A DNA stretch of 64,000 nucleotides. It comes from Hypholoma sublateritium FD-334 SS-4. Its lineage: Eukaryota; Basidiomycota; Agaricomycetes; Agaricales; Strophariaceae. Where the stretch lies: positions 248,001 through 312,000 of the forward strand of contig KN817539.1 of assembly GCA_000827495.1 (NCBI GenBank), read 5' to 3'. The notes below the pieces were generated by a model, which made no database searches, was not told where the DNA came from, and worked only from the letters and a program-made list of their open reading frames with translations. This document shows, piece by piece, positions 35,151 through 56,863 of this stretch; position 1 is the first letter of the stretch, and each line of letters opens with the position of its first letter. The position numbers and the translations under genes are program-made.

Positions 35151-35822
35151 GTCTAGGTTGTATAAGCATTGTAGTGCGACAGTACTATCTCGGTGAACGT
35201 GTTTTCTGTAGCCACGCGCTGCTGTCATAAAAACGTGAAATACTTGCTCGACGTGTTTGTATGTAAAGAGAAGTTCTTGGAGCTCAATTTCACAAGTCGA
35301 TCGGGATCTTATGAGCGTTTTGTGTCAATGACGGCCGACTCTGTGGGCTCCGGCCGACCGGAAGCTAGATCCTTGGGCTCTGCGCGCCGTGAAACATTTC
35401 GCACACCCATGGTATTTCCTCGCTGGGAGACCGCTGAAAGCCCGCATTGGGCCCAGGTATCGAGGACTTAGAGCGCGCTTTGAAGGGGGACGCGCAGCAA
35501 AACTGGGGGCAGAGGTAGAAACTAGAAATCTCGGCGACGCGAAGCAGCGGGCTTAAGTATGAAGCTGGACGGCGCCTCACGGGGCCTGCGGAGGCGGCGG
35601 GTTCGAGTTAGTACAATTGAGGAAATAGGAGGAGCGCCGACGGGTCTAAGCGCTACCCCCGCACGGCACTGGCGGCAGCGTCCGGGGTATGGAACGGAAT
35701 CACATGCACCGCTCTAGTCCGCTCCTCATCTCCGGCTACTTTCAGGTACACAAGAGGACTCTTATATACCGACTTTCCGAAATCGTTCTCGCTCAATCCC
35801 CTCCACCCACCCAATTAACACA
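35151..35822. promoter_or_regulatory. icl1 upstream region
   Basis: 670 bases with no gene visible. The tract 35300-35700 is GC-rich, and the last 100 bases before the ATG turn pyrimidine-rich with a TATA-like word (ttatatacc) near 35762, about 60 bases upstream of the start codon. A glucose- or acetate-responsive promoter would be expected for this gene, but I could not point to a specific operator. Confidence 0.4.
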
Positions 35823-37708
35823 ATGGCCAGCGAGCGCGCACGTTTTGCCCAGGAAGTCGCTGAAGTCGAGAGATGGTGGAAGGTGCTTTATATCTATACA
35901 TGTTTCTCTTTGCCAGTCACTAATGTCTTCGAACACAGAACCCCCGCTTCGCGCGCGTCGTTCGCCCCTACACCGCCGCTGATGTCGTTTCAAAGCGCGG
36001 CACCCTGCCTATCCAATATCCTGCAAACGACCTTGGCAAGAAATTGTGGGTAACACTCAGCGAGCACGCGAAGCGCGGAACGCCGTCGCACACATACGGA
36101 GCGTAAGTGGAGCCGCATTCGACCGCCCGACGGATATTGACGTGCCATCTGAAGTCTGGATACCGTCCAAGTGACCCAAATGGCCAAGTACCTCGAGACT
36201 GTCTACGTTTCAGGATGGCAATCTTCGAGCACGGCATCAAGCACCAATGAGCCTGGGCCTGATCTCGCCGGTATGTCATGACGTTTTGGCTCCAATTAGT
36301 GGTCGTCTGACTTACCGAAACAAGATTATCCCTCGAACACTGTTCCCAACAAGGTCGAGCAGCTGTTCATGGCCCAGCTGTTCCACGACAGGAAACAACG
36401 CGAGGCCCGCTCTCGCATGACTGATGCCGAACTCGCCCAAACCCCAGTCGTCGACTACCTTCGACCAATTGTTGCTGATGCCGATACCGGACACGGTGGA
36501 TTGACCGCCGTCATGAAGCTAACCAAGATGTTCGTCGAGAAAGGTGCCGCCGGTATCCATGTCGAGGACCAGGCGCCCGGAACCAAGAAGTGCGGACACA
36601 TGGCCGGCAAAGTTTTGGTGCCTATCCAGGAGCACATCAACCGTCTCGTCGCCATTCGTCTCCAGTACGATATCATGGGTGTTGAGAACTTGGCCATTGC
36701 ACGTACCGATTCCGAGGCTGCCACCCTCATCACGAGCAACATTGACGCTCGTGATCATGCCTTCATCCTCGGCTCTACCAACTCCACTCTGCGTCCTTTG
36801 AACACTGTCATGGTTGAAGCTGAGGCTGCCGGAAAAAACGGCGACCAACTGCAAGCCATTGAGGATGCTTGGATCACTGCTGCCAACCTCCAGCTCTTCT
36901 CTGTCTCCCTCTCCGAGGCTCTTGCTAAGCAGGGAACCAACAAGACAACAATCGCCAAGTTCAACGCCCGCATCACCAACGCTTCGTACCACGACGCCGT
37001 CGCAATTGCCCAGAAGGAGTTCGGCTTGAAGACCGTGCCTTTCTGGGACTGGGACAGCCCAAGGACCCGCGAGGGTTACTACCGCTACCAGGGTGGAACC
37101 CAATGCGCTATCCACCGCTCCATCGCGTTCGCTCCCTACGCCGACCTTCTGTGGATGGAGACCAAGAAGCCCATTTTGTCCCAAGCACAAGAGTTCTCCG
37201 CTGGTGTCCGCGCCGCGCGCCCCGGACACTGGTTGGCCTACAACCTGAGCCCCTCGTTCAACTGGGAAGCCGCCGGTCTTACCGACAAGGACATGAAGGA
37301 TTACGTGTGGGAGCTTGGCAAGCTCGGATTCGTCTGGCAGTTCATCACTGTGAGTGGTTTATAGAGGGAAGTATACTTGTTACTGACTCAATTTGTTTCC
37401 CAGCTCGGTGGGTTGCACTCGAACGCGTATATTTCCGACATATTCGCACAAAACTTCGCCAAGACTGGCATGCAAGCCTACGTCGAGCTTGTTCAACGTA
37501 GAGAACGCGAGGTTGGATGCGACGTGCTCACCCATCAAAAGGTTGGTCTATTATCTTGCTTTTGCGTCGATAGTGTACTGACCACGGAACGCAGTGGTCT
37601 GGCGCCGATTATGCCGACAACCTCATCAAGACCGTCACCGGTGGTGTCTCTTCAACGTCCGCGATGGGTGCTGGCGTGACTGAGTCGCAATTCACGTCGA
37701 AGCTGTAA
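35823..37708 (+). CDS. icl1: isocitrate lyase, peroxisomal
   Basis: Glyoxylate-cycle enzyme cleaving isocitrate into succinate and glyoxylate, needed for growth on C2 compounds, fatty acids or lignin-derived carbon. The ATG at 35823 opens [20 protein letters not shown]. Exons then give [78 protein letters not shown] (with the KKCGH active-site signature), [32 protein letters not shown] and [20 protein letters not shown]. The last residues are FTSKL, a canonical PTS1 peroxisomal signal. Five or six introns are inferred. Length (about 540 residues) and motifs are those of a full ICL and not of the related 2-methylisocitrate lyase, whose signature is KRCGH. Confidence 0.95.
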
Positions 37709-37994
37709 TTTTTGTTGGTTGTTGAGTAGCACGAACCGAGTAGAGATTCATATGTAAAAGTATCGCACCTATATATTGAACACAGTGGCATAAATCATCA
37801 TCATCATATTCTAACAGATATTGCGCAAGAAGTCGGATGGTACCAAAATGATAGTCGAAGCAAAGTCGAAGTTTGGTCGAAAGTAGAAACACGCAGACAC
37901 GCGTGATGTTAACGGCGTTTGCCGGATCGCGATAATTGGCTTGAAGCTGGCACTCAGACGCGTCTAGACCTAGACTCTGCAACACCCCCTCGAC

Positions 37995-39276
37995 ATGGAC
38001 GCGACCGAACGTATCCAAGCCGCATCCCAATTTCTGTTGCAGTCACCTCCAGGAGAAATAAACGATGTATTGAATGGTATAGTGAAGTTTCTATATCCTG
38101 TGATTGCTGGGGACCGTTGCTAATATTGCATGTAATCTGAAGACATTCGCAACATAATTTCGGACGATGACTTGCTCCAAGAAGGGATTCAACCTGCGTT
38201 AAGGGAATACAATATCGAACAGTTCACTGTCGTTGACGTCCCGGAGACCAACTACCAGGTGTGCACAGCGCAATTGACTGATGCGCGCTCATTTGACACG
38301 CTGATTACCAGTCCATAATCAGTGAAGTTGCTCGGATAGGGCCTGTATCGGAAGACTCGGAAGAAGAAAGCCAAGAAAGATTCTTGGATCCCAGATCGAA
38401 ACTCTCCTTTGTGTTTGATCATCTTAGCCTGGTGCGTCTTGAATATTACATGGTTGGTTAGCAAGCGCTGACAGATCTCTATATCAAAGGAAGCGTCAGA
38501 TCCCCAACCAATTCAACCTAACGAGGAACATGAGCACGTGCGGTGGGATGGTTCATTTATGAATGCAATTGCAGACTGACCTCGCTACCTGCAGTTCTGC
38601 TCTCGAAGCATCGGCGCTAAACTACCTGAAGGCCCATTTCACGGACGGCGTCACGGCGGTCTTCTCCCCTAAAGGAGAATCTACACACTATGTGATTCAA
38701 GTGGTTGCCAATAAATACAACCCCACCAACTTCTGGTATACAAACCCTATTCAACGAGAAGCTCCCTGACTCATCATTTCGCCTCTAGGTCAGGACGATG
38801 GCGGTCAGAGTACACCGTGGATCTGACGACAGCCCAAGTCAAGGGGAAGGTATTGATTAACGTGCATTACTATGAACAAGGAAATGTGAGTACGATCAAC
38901 CTTTTCGTTGCACCAATGTCCCAAACTCTTGCGCGAAAAGGTTCAATTAGCAACGACGCATACCGTCTCATTCGAACTCCCACCAGCCATACCGTCGCTA
39001 CCTTCAAACACTGCAGCTTCTAAAATCCTTGCATTGATCGAAGAAGAAGAAAGGAAATATCAAATCTCATTAAACGAAACATATCAAGAGATGGGAGAGA
39101 AGACGTTTAAGGGCCTGCGACGCGCGTTGCCTCTTACACGTCAAAAGTTGGACTGGGACAAGGTACGAGTGCCTACCATTGCTTGATTTCATATTAAATT
39201 TATTGTCAAGGTCTTGGGATATAAACTCGGGGCGGAACTGTCGGGAACTAACAAGAATAATTTCTCTAGTTCGTGA
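37995..39276 (+). CDS. cap1: F-actin-capping protein subunit alpha
   Basis: Forms the CapZ heterodimer with the beta subunit and caps barbed ends of actin filaments at cortical patches. The ATG at 37995 gives MDATERIQAASQFLLQSPPG. Spliced pieces then read INDVLNDIRNIISDDDLLQ, LREYNIEQFTVVDVPETNYQ, FLDPRSKLSFVFDHLSL, SALNYLKAHFTDGVTAVFSP and VIQVVANKYNPTNFWSGRWR (the alpha-subunit signature NFWSGRWRS). EYTVDLTTAQVKGKVLINVH, YYEQGNVQLATTHTVSFEL and MGEKTFKGLRRALPLTRQKL follow, with a C-terminal tail ending NFSSS. About six short introns are inferred. Size (about 290 residues) fits the family. Confidence 0.9.
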
Positions 39277-39638
39277 GTTCTCTCAGACCTGAGTAGGGTT
39301 GTATACCATAGCTGTATGTGATTGGAGTTGCAATGCGACTGGCATTTGATGAAGAAGGGATTGCTTAAAATGTGGAGTTGCAAAGATTATTGAAGAGACG
39401 TCTGGGATTATTGGGAATGTCGTGAATTGCATTTGCAGCATATTGTTTGCCTATGTGCTTAATTTATTGAGCTGCGCGCGACGCGCGACGCGTGTCCTGC
39501 GAGGTCCTACGCTTTGCCTCAATGAGTCAATTGGAAGCAAGAGATGCGGAGATCAGGGTCCGTGCACGCCACCTATCAATTCCGGTGTTTGCTTACATCA
39601 TCTTACCAACTCTTTGCTCATACCACGACAGTGTTAGT

Positions 39639-48858
<9,220 letters not shown>

Positions 48859-49101
48859 ATGTTTGAGCCGTTGCTGTACAAGTATTTTGTTGTATTATCT
48901 ATGTCGTGTACTTATTTCTCATGCTACTCTAATAATCTCATTTTTCATTGTTGCTCAAAATCCATTGCAAGGAGACATCTAATCGGATATGTAGATGAGG
49001 ATGTGGTACATGGCTCTGAAATGCATCATTAGCATACAAGGAATCCGGTTGATGGGTATATAAATGCACAAAATGCGTCGAGTCAATAAGGATATAAAAG
49101 A

Positions 49102-52100
49102 TCATAAGGCCATCACCACTCCTAATGAAACCACGGAACCGGGACGAGATAATGATATGTGATGGGGTTCTGTAGGTGAGGGAAGTTTATCAGGGGGATA
49201 TTCATCCCGCGGTGTGTCGTCCTTGGGACTTTCCCAGTCGATCTCCAGGAAGGTATCCGAGTGATGACTGCGGCACGACATCGCGGAGCCAGGGCGCGAA
49301 AGCGAGAGGTGGCTGACAAGCAGGGGCTCCCCCACAATCGACAACCTTTTCGCAAGCGTATGCGGTGCGTCAGACGCAGGCTCAGGCGTACGCGGGGGGC
49401 GCTCCAAGTCGCTCTCGAGAAGCTGCTTGGACCCGCGTCGCGGGGGCGGCAACAGCGACACGATACCGTCCAACTGGTCGTCGGGCACGGGCTCGAATGC
49501 GGTGATCGCAACGGGCACCGGGGCCGCAGCAGGCACGGGTGTCTGCATCTGCAGGAAGCTCGGGTCGTTCTGGAATAGCGTGATCTTCTCTGCGATCGGC
49601 GTCGGGGGCGGCGATGGGGCGTATGCAAGATGTGCCACGCTCGTGTGGGAGCGCGCGCGGGAGGGAGGCGGCGTGGACACCGGGGGCGGGTTGCTCAGGT
49701 TGCGCAGGCGCTGCTTGAGCGATGCTGTGCGCTTTGTGGGTGCCGAGGGCGGCGACAGAGGTTCGGCGGGTGTCGGCGGCAGGGGGCCGACAGGCGGCGG
49801 GAAGGGGTTGATCGTCTTTGTAGGCGGAACAGGCGATGCGGGGATGGTTGAGAGCGTCGCCGGGGGCGCGCTGCCGCTCGACATGCGGCGATGCGTTTGC
49901 ACTGGTGGCGGACCGTGCGTAGGTTCGTCGGGCCGCGGTGGGAGGGTGCCCGACGGCGGTGGCTTTGGCGCGCCCATTGAGAGGCGGAACGTGCGGTGCG
50001 CAACGGCCGTACGGAGAGACGCCTTCGCGGTAGCAGGCGCTTCCTCTGGAGGCTCAGGGGACGGCTCGGCGGGTGTGGCCACGGGTGCAGGTGGGAGCGC
50101 GGACGTCGGCGCTGGGCGCGGCGGAGGCATCGATGTCCGGTGCGGAACTGGCGCGGCCCTTGGGCTCGACCCGACGGAGGGTGTATGTGAGTACATCGTA
50201 TTGAACGAGTTCACGCTGCCTGCCGACGCGCGCTTCGAGAACGTTTGAATGCCGGATACAACGCTCTTCCCGCCGCTCCCTGGCGACCCGCCTGTGGACT
50301 CGGGCGTGGCGTAAGGGTGAGGCACAGCGGGAGGAGGGTCTGAAGGCGGCATCGAACGTGTAGGAAGTAGTCCCTGGCGTGACCAGCGCCTCGCACTTGC
50401 ACGCGAGCTGCGTGTTGTGCTTGAGCTGGAGAGCGGGGGTTCGGCAGATGCTAGTGTAGATACAGATTGTAACGAAGGCGGACGGGGGCGCTGCTCCGGC
50501 GTGCCGAACTGAAACCCCACAAGAGAGTCCGCCTCGCCGCCGCCGCCGCCGCCACTGTGCTCGCGCTCCGCGGAAAAGCTCACACGACGCGCGGACTCAG
50601 GGCGGCCAGTTGGTGTCTTCGCGCCTGTATCGCTCCCACCGGATGCTGCCCAGCGCTTGCGCGGCGGCGGCTGCAATGACATCGCACTGAGCGAGAGCCC
50701 TTTGCTAGCTCTGTCCCGTTCTTTCCCTGCCGCGGACGAGCCCTGCTCCGCGACCGCTGACACCCATGCGCCGAGCGGGCGTGCAGGATCCTGGATAGTG
50801 CGACGCTCGATGCGACGCCCGAGGTCAACGGGGCCTGCGAACGGTAATGGCGCGGTGGGCGCAGGCAACGTGCGCGCGCTCTGGACGGTATGCACTGACT
50901 GTGTGTCGGGCGTGCCCACGCGCAGCATGCTGAGCAGGTTGCTTCCGCGCTTCGCGAACGACTCGTCGTCATGATCCATAGTACGGTCGGAGCTGATGGA
51001 CGTCGCGCGCGAGGCGGCGCGCGGCCGGCCGCCGCTGAAGAGGCCCTTCAGTGCGGACACAGCGTTTGCTGGCGAGGCTGGCGCGCCCTGCGAACGCACG
51101 GAGTGTGATGAAACGGAGGATGCATATGCATCGGGAGGCGGGCTCGCACTCTTCTTGAAAGTCGTGCTTGTCGGCGAGATCGCGCTGACATGGTTCTGTG
51201 TACGAATGGACATCATAACATCCATGTCGCCGCGCGGCTCGTTGTTCCCCAGCGAGAGTGGCGGAATTAGGCCCGCGCGGACGGTCCTGCATGTGAGCCG
51301 TCAGTCAAAGCGCCTGGACAAAACAGAGCGCACGCACCGCTGTCCGAGAATCGCATGCTTTATATTCGTGATCCACCGCTGCGCCTCTGCGGGGTCCGCA
51401 ATCTGCAGTAGCCACATTATGTGCCCACCCTCCTCGTGCGTGTACTCCCTGCGCATCGCACCGACGTCGGCGCCGCCAACCTTGATGACGTGCCGGCGCC
51501 CGCCGACTTCATCCTCCGAGACGAACACGACGCTGTCCTCGTTGATCTCGAGGCGCTCGAGCTCCTTTTCTTCGGCACCGGCGGACTTGAACAGGTGCAG
51601 GTACGACACTGCTGGTGTACGGCCACGCGTGACGAGCGTTGCAGGCGCGGACAGCAGTAGGAAACGACTCTTCCAGCTTCGCGATAGTGCGAAGATGCGC
51701 AGAGAAGATGGGGGGTAGTACTTGGGGTGCACGCCCGCGGTCTCGCGGAACGAGGCGAGCGCGGCTACCGTCGTAGGGAAGGCGGGGATAGGGACGATGG
51801 TCATTGAATTCGACGGGCTGTGCCCCGTGGCGAGCGAGCCTGCGCGAAAGCGCCCCCGCGCTGGCGATTTGGGCTGGGCAGCAACGTGCGGCGGAACGGT
51901 GACGGAGCGGCTCGAGCCATGGGGCGACCTACGGCCGCCACTCGGCGCGAACTGGGCGTACCGCTGACGGCGGCCGGCGTCGTCGTCCTCTTCCTCCTCG
52001 GTATCGGTGGCGCTCGCGCTGGCCCGGCTTTGGGAGTGCGAGTCCGGCGAGGGCATGTTCGGGTCGAGGCCGATCGCCTCGGCGGCCAACTTGCGCAGGC

Positions 52101-52488
52101 GGTCGCGCTCTTCGTCCTCTGCGTCAGGGCGGGCGGCGCTGATTTCAATTACGTCGGACAGGACCGCGGGCGCGGGCGCCTGGCGCACCGGTGGTCTGCG
52201 GCGTCCGAAGCTGAAGCCCAGGGCGTCCGAAGCGGCGACGAGTAGGCTACCTCTAAACTTGCTGCGGGCATTCGGTGGAGGTGGCGCTGTCGCCAGGCCG
52301 TCCGACGTCGCTGGCCGGCGGGCGTCGCCGTATTTGTATCCGTTGCCGTTGTAATAGTGGTCGCTGGTCGCTGTGGGGCGGTGAGCGGTCAGCTGGTCAG
52401 CTGGTCAGGTCGACGTACCAGGGCTGTCGCCGCCGCTGCTATGCGCACGGACCGGCTGCTTCCCTTTATCGATGTTGAGGGGCTTCAT
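49102..52488 (-). CDS. PH-domain protein with long Pro/Ser-rich tail
   Basis: A large protein of about 1,050 residues, function unknown to me. The likely start at 52488 gives MKPLNIDKGKQPVRAHSSGG, with an intron near 52390-52435 leading to DHYYNGNGYKYGDARRP and KFRGSLLVAASDALGFSFGR. A pleckstrin-homology fold follows (about residues 200-340): SRSWKSRFLLLSAPATLVTR, SYLHLFKSAGAEEKELERLE, RRHVIKVGGADVGAMRREYT and HIMWLLQIADPAEAQRWITN. A 47-base intron near 51285-51330 joins the tail. The tail is low-complexity Pro/Ser/Ala with repeated LSLSRPGS motifs near the C-terminus (for example about 49280 and 49140). PH domains usually bind phosphoinositides or small GTPases, so a cortical signalling role is plausible but inferred. 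GC-rich codon use and few introns resemble rtt109. Confidence 0.75.
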
Positions 52489-53439
52489 GGGGGTCTGGAG
52501 AACAGTTCAAGGTCATGAATGGCTCTGATCGACGTTTGTCGGCTAACTCACTGCCGCCTGTGCCTCAATATGCCTGATTAATCCCTCGCCAGCAGCGCCC
52601 ATCGCCAGCTGGAAATTATGTCGAAATTTTATCGAACCCAGGTACGAGCAAATTGTGTTGGTAACGGAAACTTGTTGGAGAGAACCCAGTACTCCATCTC
52701 GCTCAGCAACCTAGTATGTATCTCGTTTTCTCACTCTCAAGTGACCTTGCCACCCGGTACCTTTTTTTAATCCCGTACTATTACTATTAATCAATCTAAT
52801 TATTTGATCATAGGGCGTATTAATAGTGGAAGGCACACACGCGTACGGACAAGCGACGGATGGCAGGCTATGGCAAGCTGACTTTGTGCGCGACCTATGT
52901 AATCACCAGAAATATCGGCGACCTCCAACTAAGGTACCACTTACTGATGGGGGATTCGAATTCCACACCAGGTCAGTGGTATACAAACAGATACCGCGAA
53001 GGCCTACCACCTGCTCGTCAGTCCGAGCTTGATGATATCATACAATTCTTGTCAATCAGCCATTGATCAGTCAGACTGGTTACTGTCTAACCCATTTCAA
53101 TACCCAACTTCCAATAATTTATGCGTAATCGCACACATGCACGAGCAGAGAAGCACGACATGGGTAGACACAAACAAGGTTAGCACTGTCGGAATCTGAG
53201 CCTGGAGAACGAAGGGATCTGTTCATCAGTCAGACAAGAGGACGGCGGAGCATTTTCGCATTTCTTGCAAGCAAGGAAATGAACGAAATATTTGATCCGC
53301 GGGGCCTACGCGCCCGACGTCTGCGTTTAATATGAATCAGAGTTAACCATGAAACATAATCCAGCATCTATCTTCTCAATATCTGTGTCAAAGTGTCAAG
53401 CAATTAATAGCCGCATAAAAATACATGTACGGCAACGAC
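52489..53439. other. intergenic, one unrecognised small frame
   Basis: A frame at 52860-53066 (68 codons, MAGYGKLTLCATYVITRNIG) is unconvincing. Otherwise AT-moderate sequence, presumably the promoter of the PH-domain gene on its left and the 3' region of the next minus-strand gene on its right. Confidence 0.35.
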
Positions 53440-54470
53440 CTACAGCAGATTCAGCTTCTCCCTAGGGATCGCCACCGACGGCGCCTTCTGCATGCTCATC
53501 GAGGGAAGCCGCACCGCCAGCGGCGGATCGAACATTGGTCGAAATACCTCACCAGAGCCGGTGTGCTCCTTCTTCACGCGTGGCGGGAGCAGCCCCGCCA
53601 TGATTCGCAGCTCCTCGTTTTCCGATTCGAGCCGTGCAAGTTCGACCTCGCGCTCGAGAGCATAGTCCGCCGCCGCTGTGGCAGCAGCGACCCACGGCTC
53701 CCTGTCCTCCGCGTCGTCGGTGCGCGTGACGGGTGCCTCGGCGTCCTCGCCGCTCTGCGCGCGTAGCAGCTGGCGCAGCAGATGCGACACTTGCGCGAGC
53801 GAGTGCGCGGAGGCCGTACTCGCGTCGAGCCCGCGCTGCGCGTCCTCCTCCGCGCGCGCAAGTAGTTGCGCTTCATAGGCGCGAATCAGCGTGAGCTCGC
53901 GCTCCTGTACGTCTTTCTGTGGGCCGTCAGCAGCGGATATTAACAATAGCAAGAGATGCACACAGCTCTGTTCCGGAACGAGCCTGCAGGCCGTCAGCGG
54001 CGGAGTAGCGGCGGAAGGCAGGGCACTCACTCATCAGCGTCTCCAGCGTCTGCTCGTACTCCTTGATCAGCGCATTGAGCTGCTTGTTGTCGTGCTGCAG
54101 GGTCTGATTCTCCTGCGCCATCGTCGTGTTCATGTGCTCGACCTCCGCATCGTATTCCTCTGCGCTCGCGCGCTCAGCAGCCACCGAGTACGCCCCTAAA
54201 TGAAGCACGCACCCTGCGTCTTGTCCTGGTTAAACCTCGAAGGAGGAGGAGCGGGTCAGCTCCCGCGCACGTCGCGACTGCAACGACGTACCGGCGTAGA
54301 ACAAAGCCTGTCTGCGAGTTGATCGCATGATGCTTTATCTTCCCTGCCTGACTGTACAGCGATACAGAGAGGCTGCGGTTCTGGGACAGCTGCTCGCCGA
54401 GCTCAGTGATGATGGCCCAGAGATGCGTGAGGTCGGGCTCGCCGCTACCCCCGCCCTCGATGATGGCCAT
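53440..54470 (-). CDS. SIKE/FGFR1OP2-like coiled-coil protein
   Basis: The ATG at 54470 (an in-frame TAA lies just upstream) gives MAIIEGGGSGEPDLTHLWAI, then TELGEQLSQNRSLSVSLYSQ and KIKHHAINSQTGFVLRR. After introns near 54195-54300 and 53905-54020 the coiled coil continues: EYDAEVEHMNTTMAQENQTL, QHDNKQLNALIKEYEQTLET, KDVQERELTLIRAYEAQLLA and ALEREVELARLESENEELRI. It ends PREKLNLL at 53440. The HENKQLNALIKEYExTLExLM-type core is shared with the SIKE/FGFR1OP2 family; the fungal members (SCI1/SipC) are coiled-coil components of the STRIPAK phosphatase complex in filamentous ascomycetes. Membership rests on this core alone, and coiled coils can mislead. Confidence 0.6.
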
Positions 54471-54907
54471 GCTGTCGTAGAGTTAGTTTTAAAATGGAGA
54501 CGTGGTGAATTAGAGGCTAGGATGCCCCGGGCGGCGGCAGATGTGCGGGGCGGTGAGGGGCCGCTGAAGGCGAGCAAAGCCTTGGCTTGCAGTCAGTGCA
54601 AGAAGCAAGGAGCTATAATCGCCGTTTAGGGCGCTTTCCCACGGCCTCATCAGTCTCTGCCGAGCTCATCAGCTGAGACGAACTTGAACTTGGACTACAA
54701 CTTGACTACAACTGCTAGGACCCCGCCTTTGCTGACATCTTGAAACTCTGGGTCTTGTAATAAGGAAACTCTCTGGGCCTTCTATCAGAGCTTTATCTGT
54801 TCGGTCTTACCTGGGGGAACAGATCTTACTCGAATATTGTAGATAATTGCTTTAGGCTCTGCTCTACTGGTGTGCTAGGAAAAGTGCTACTCGCCGATAT
54901 CTTCGCA
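54471..54907. promoter_or_regulatory. divergent promoter region between SIKE-like and homeodomain genes
   Basis: About 440 bases between two start codons on opposite strands. The left third is GC-rich, the right part AT-rich (54690-54870). No specific element stands out. Confidence 0.4.
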
Positions 54908-56379
54908 ATGGAACGGAGCTCAGGCAATATTCAACGCTCGGCAATGATTCGCGCCAACCCCACTCAAACGGCGATTTTAAAGAAAGCCCTTTCCGAGTCG
55001 AGCTCTCCAACGTCAGTACAGCTGAAGACCCTGAGCGAGCAGACCAATCTGTGCGTTTCGTTGAATTCAAGATGTACTAATTTCTCGCTCTGACGTCCAA
55101 ATATCTCGCCTCCAATTATATCCAACTTGCTATATGCTCTGATTCGGACCTGTGCTGAACATAACAACCCTTTCGCCCGACAGGCCCGAGAAATGGATTC
55201 ACAACTGGTTTGGCCGGCAGCGTTTGAAGGCAAACAACACCCGAGCAAAGGCCGCTACGCCAGCCGAGCGTCTGTCTCTGCTCGTCAAGCAGGAAGCCAC
55301 CGATGCAGCCATCTCATCGCCCGCCGCGGGCAGCGTGTCAGACTACACCACGTTATCCACGTCAAGCTCGGCAACCACGAAAACAAATGCACGCAAACGC
55401 AAGGCAAGCGCGAAAGCGGCGGAGCGCGCGGAATCGCCTGTGCGCGTCCTGCGAAGTGGTAAGCGAATGGCGGGCGCCTCTGCACCTGCCCTACCGGCGC
55501 GCCGCGTGAAGGCAGAAAAAATCGACGCGGTGCGCTCGGAAGACGACGCTGCGCTGCCGCAAGCGCTGGCTCGCGGGATTGGATTCGCGGGCTCTTCCAG
55601 CAAGCCAGGCCCGATGCTTCCGAGCGTGGCTCCACCCACGCGCTCGTCCAAGCCTCCGGCAGCAGCGACAGCAGCTCCGGCGAAGATGCGCGCGGGTCAA
55701 CCTGCGGGTCAGCCAAAGAATATGCATGCGCGCATTCCACCAGGCGCTGGCTTACTGCGCGCGGGACCCGTGTTTCACAGTCAATTCCAAAACAATGGGC
55801 CTGCAGACTTCTCCTCGACGTCGAACATGCCCCGGAGCAGCATGTATGCGCCGGAGCGCAGCCATGGTGGCGCGGTGCGCGGGAGGCTCGTGCCCGTGCC
55901 ATACACCCTGCAGGCCCCGGGCCTCCATGCGTCCGTGATGCCATCACTCGCACCTGCGTTCGACTGGGAGACCCACGCGCCTGCTCATCCGGTGGGGGTT
56001 TACGTTACCGACAACCCTGTGAGTGCAGTCATTTCCCAAAATGTATGCGTGTACACACTATTAATTACGATTCCTATAGGTACATGCGCACTGTAATTGG
56101 GACGTGTATGCGCAGCCATCAGCCGCCCTGACTCCCGCCAATGTCTCTGCGCTCCTACCTGTAGACAGTGCGGTGCTCGACCCCTCGCAGGCCCCTTTGA
56201 AGCACCTGACGGAGGTCCTGCACGCGTTCCGGGACGAATGCGGCACCTATGCTCGGGTCCTCGCGCCTGACGCACACGGCAGCCTGTTGAAGTGCTTGCT
56301 CGACGAAAATATGATGCCATTCCAAGCGGCGATGGGGCTCGCTTTTCTGTCTAGGCTTGGTTTTCAGTGGAATTGGTAG
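54908..56379 (+). CDS. atypical homeodomain protein
   Basis: Probable transcription factor. Three exons (to 55050; 55184 to about 56017; about 56078 to 56379). The ATG at 54908 gives MERSSGNIQRSAMIRANPTQ; an in-frame ATG at 54872 adds 12 residues. A homeobox-like domain at about residues 15-68 reads TAILKKALSESSSPTSVQLK and, across intron 1, LPEKWIHNWFGRQRLKANN. In the recognition helix W48 and F49 are present, but the position of the near-invariant Asn51 is Arg (WFGRQR). Basic patches (NARKRKASAKA), a Pro/Ala-rich middle and a hydrophobic C-terminus ending GLAFLSRLGFQWNW follow. It is not a mating-type HD gene by context: no divergent HD partner or mitochondrial intermediate peptidase gene is adjacent. 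Confidence 0.68.
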
Positions 56380-56863
56380 ACTGCGACAATGGATTAAATA
56401 TGATGATCGCTGGGGATGGAAGACTTTTGATTAGCTGTTATGTATAATCTATAGTTATGTGTGCGTAATAATCCGTATGTGTGTGTAATAATCCGTAGGT
56501 AAAGGTAGTGATAAGAAGCACTGGATATGGTATGATAGACGAAAGGGTATAGTGTATGGGTTTGATTGGGTACCATAACTTATAAGGATATGAAGCGAGA
56601 ATAGGCTGTGGATCCAAAGAATACAAAAAAGTACGAGCTACATGAGGATCTGTTGGTGATATAATTCAGAGGAAAGGCACAAACTAAGAGAAGAAAGGCG
56701 AGTAAAAGAAGAGAGAAAGGAGCACAGGCGGAGCACGGCAGAGCCGGCGCCGCCGACGGGGCACAACAGCTTGGCGCGCGGATTTTTTGAAGAATCCACG
56801 GTTCAACTGGTGCTCGACGTCGGCGGCGTCGCTCGACACCGTGACCGCCCGCGGCGGCGGCGC
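56380..56863. other. intergenic with repeated taatccgta motif
   Basis: AT-rich 3' region of the homeodomain gene, with taatccgta occurring twice (about 56467 and 56490) and a G/T simple repeat. The right 150 bases are purine-rich. No gene is visible. Confidence 0.4.

Noticed and set aside
35580..35620. tRNA B-box-like gggttcgagtta
   Set aside because: No A box or cloverleaf can be built around it.
28718..37708. Metabolic gene cluster of malic enzyme and isocitrate lyase
   Set aside because: The genes between them (SET-TAD3, alg7) are unrelated housekeeping genes, so proximity is probably chance.
54908..56379. A mating-type homeodomain locus
   Set aside because: There is only one homeodomain gene, no divergent HD1/HD2 partner and no mitochondrial intermediate peptidase gene nearby.
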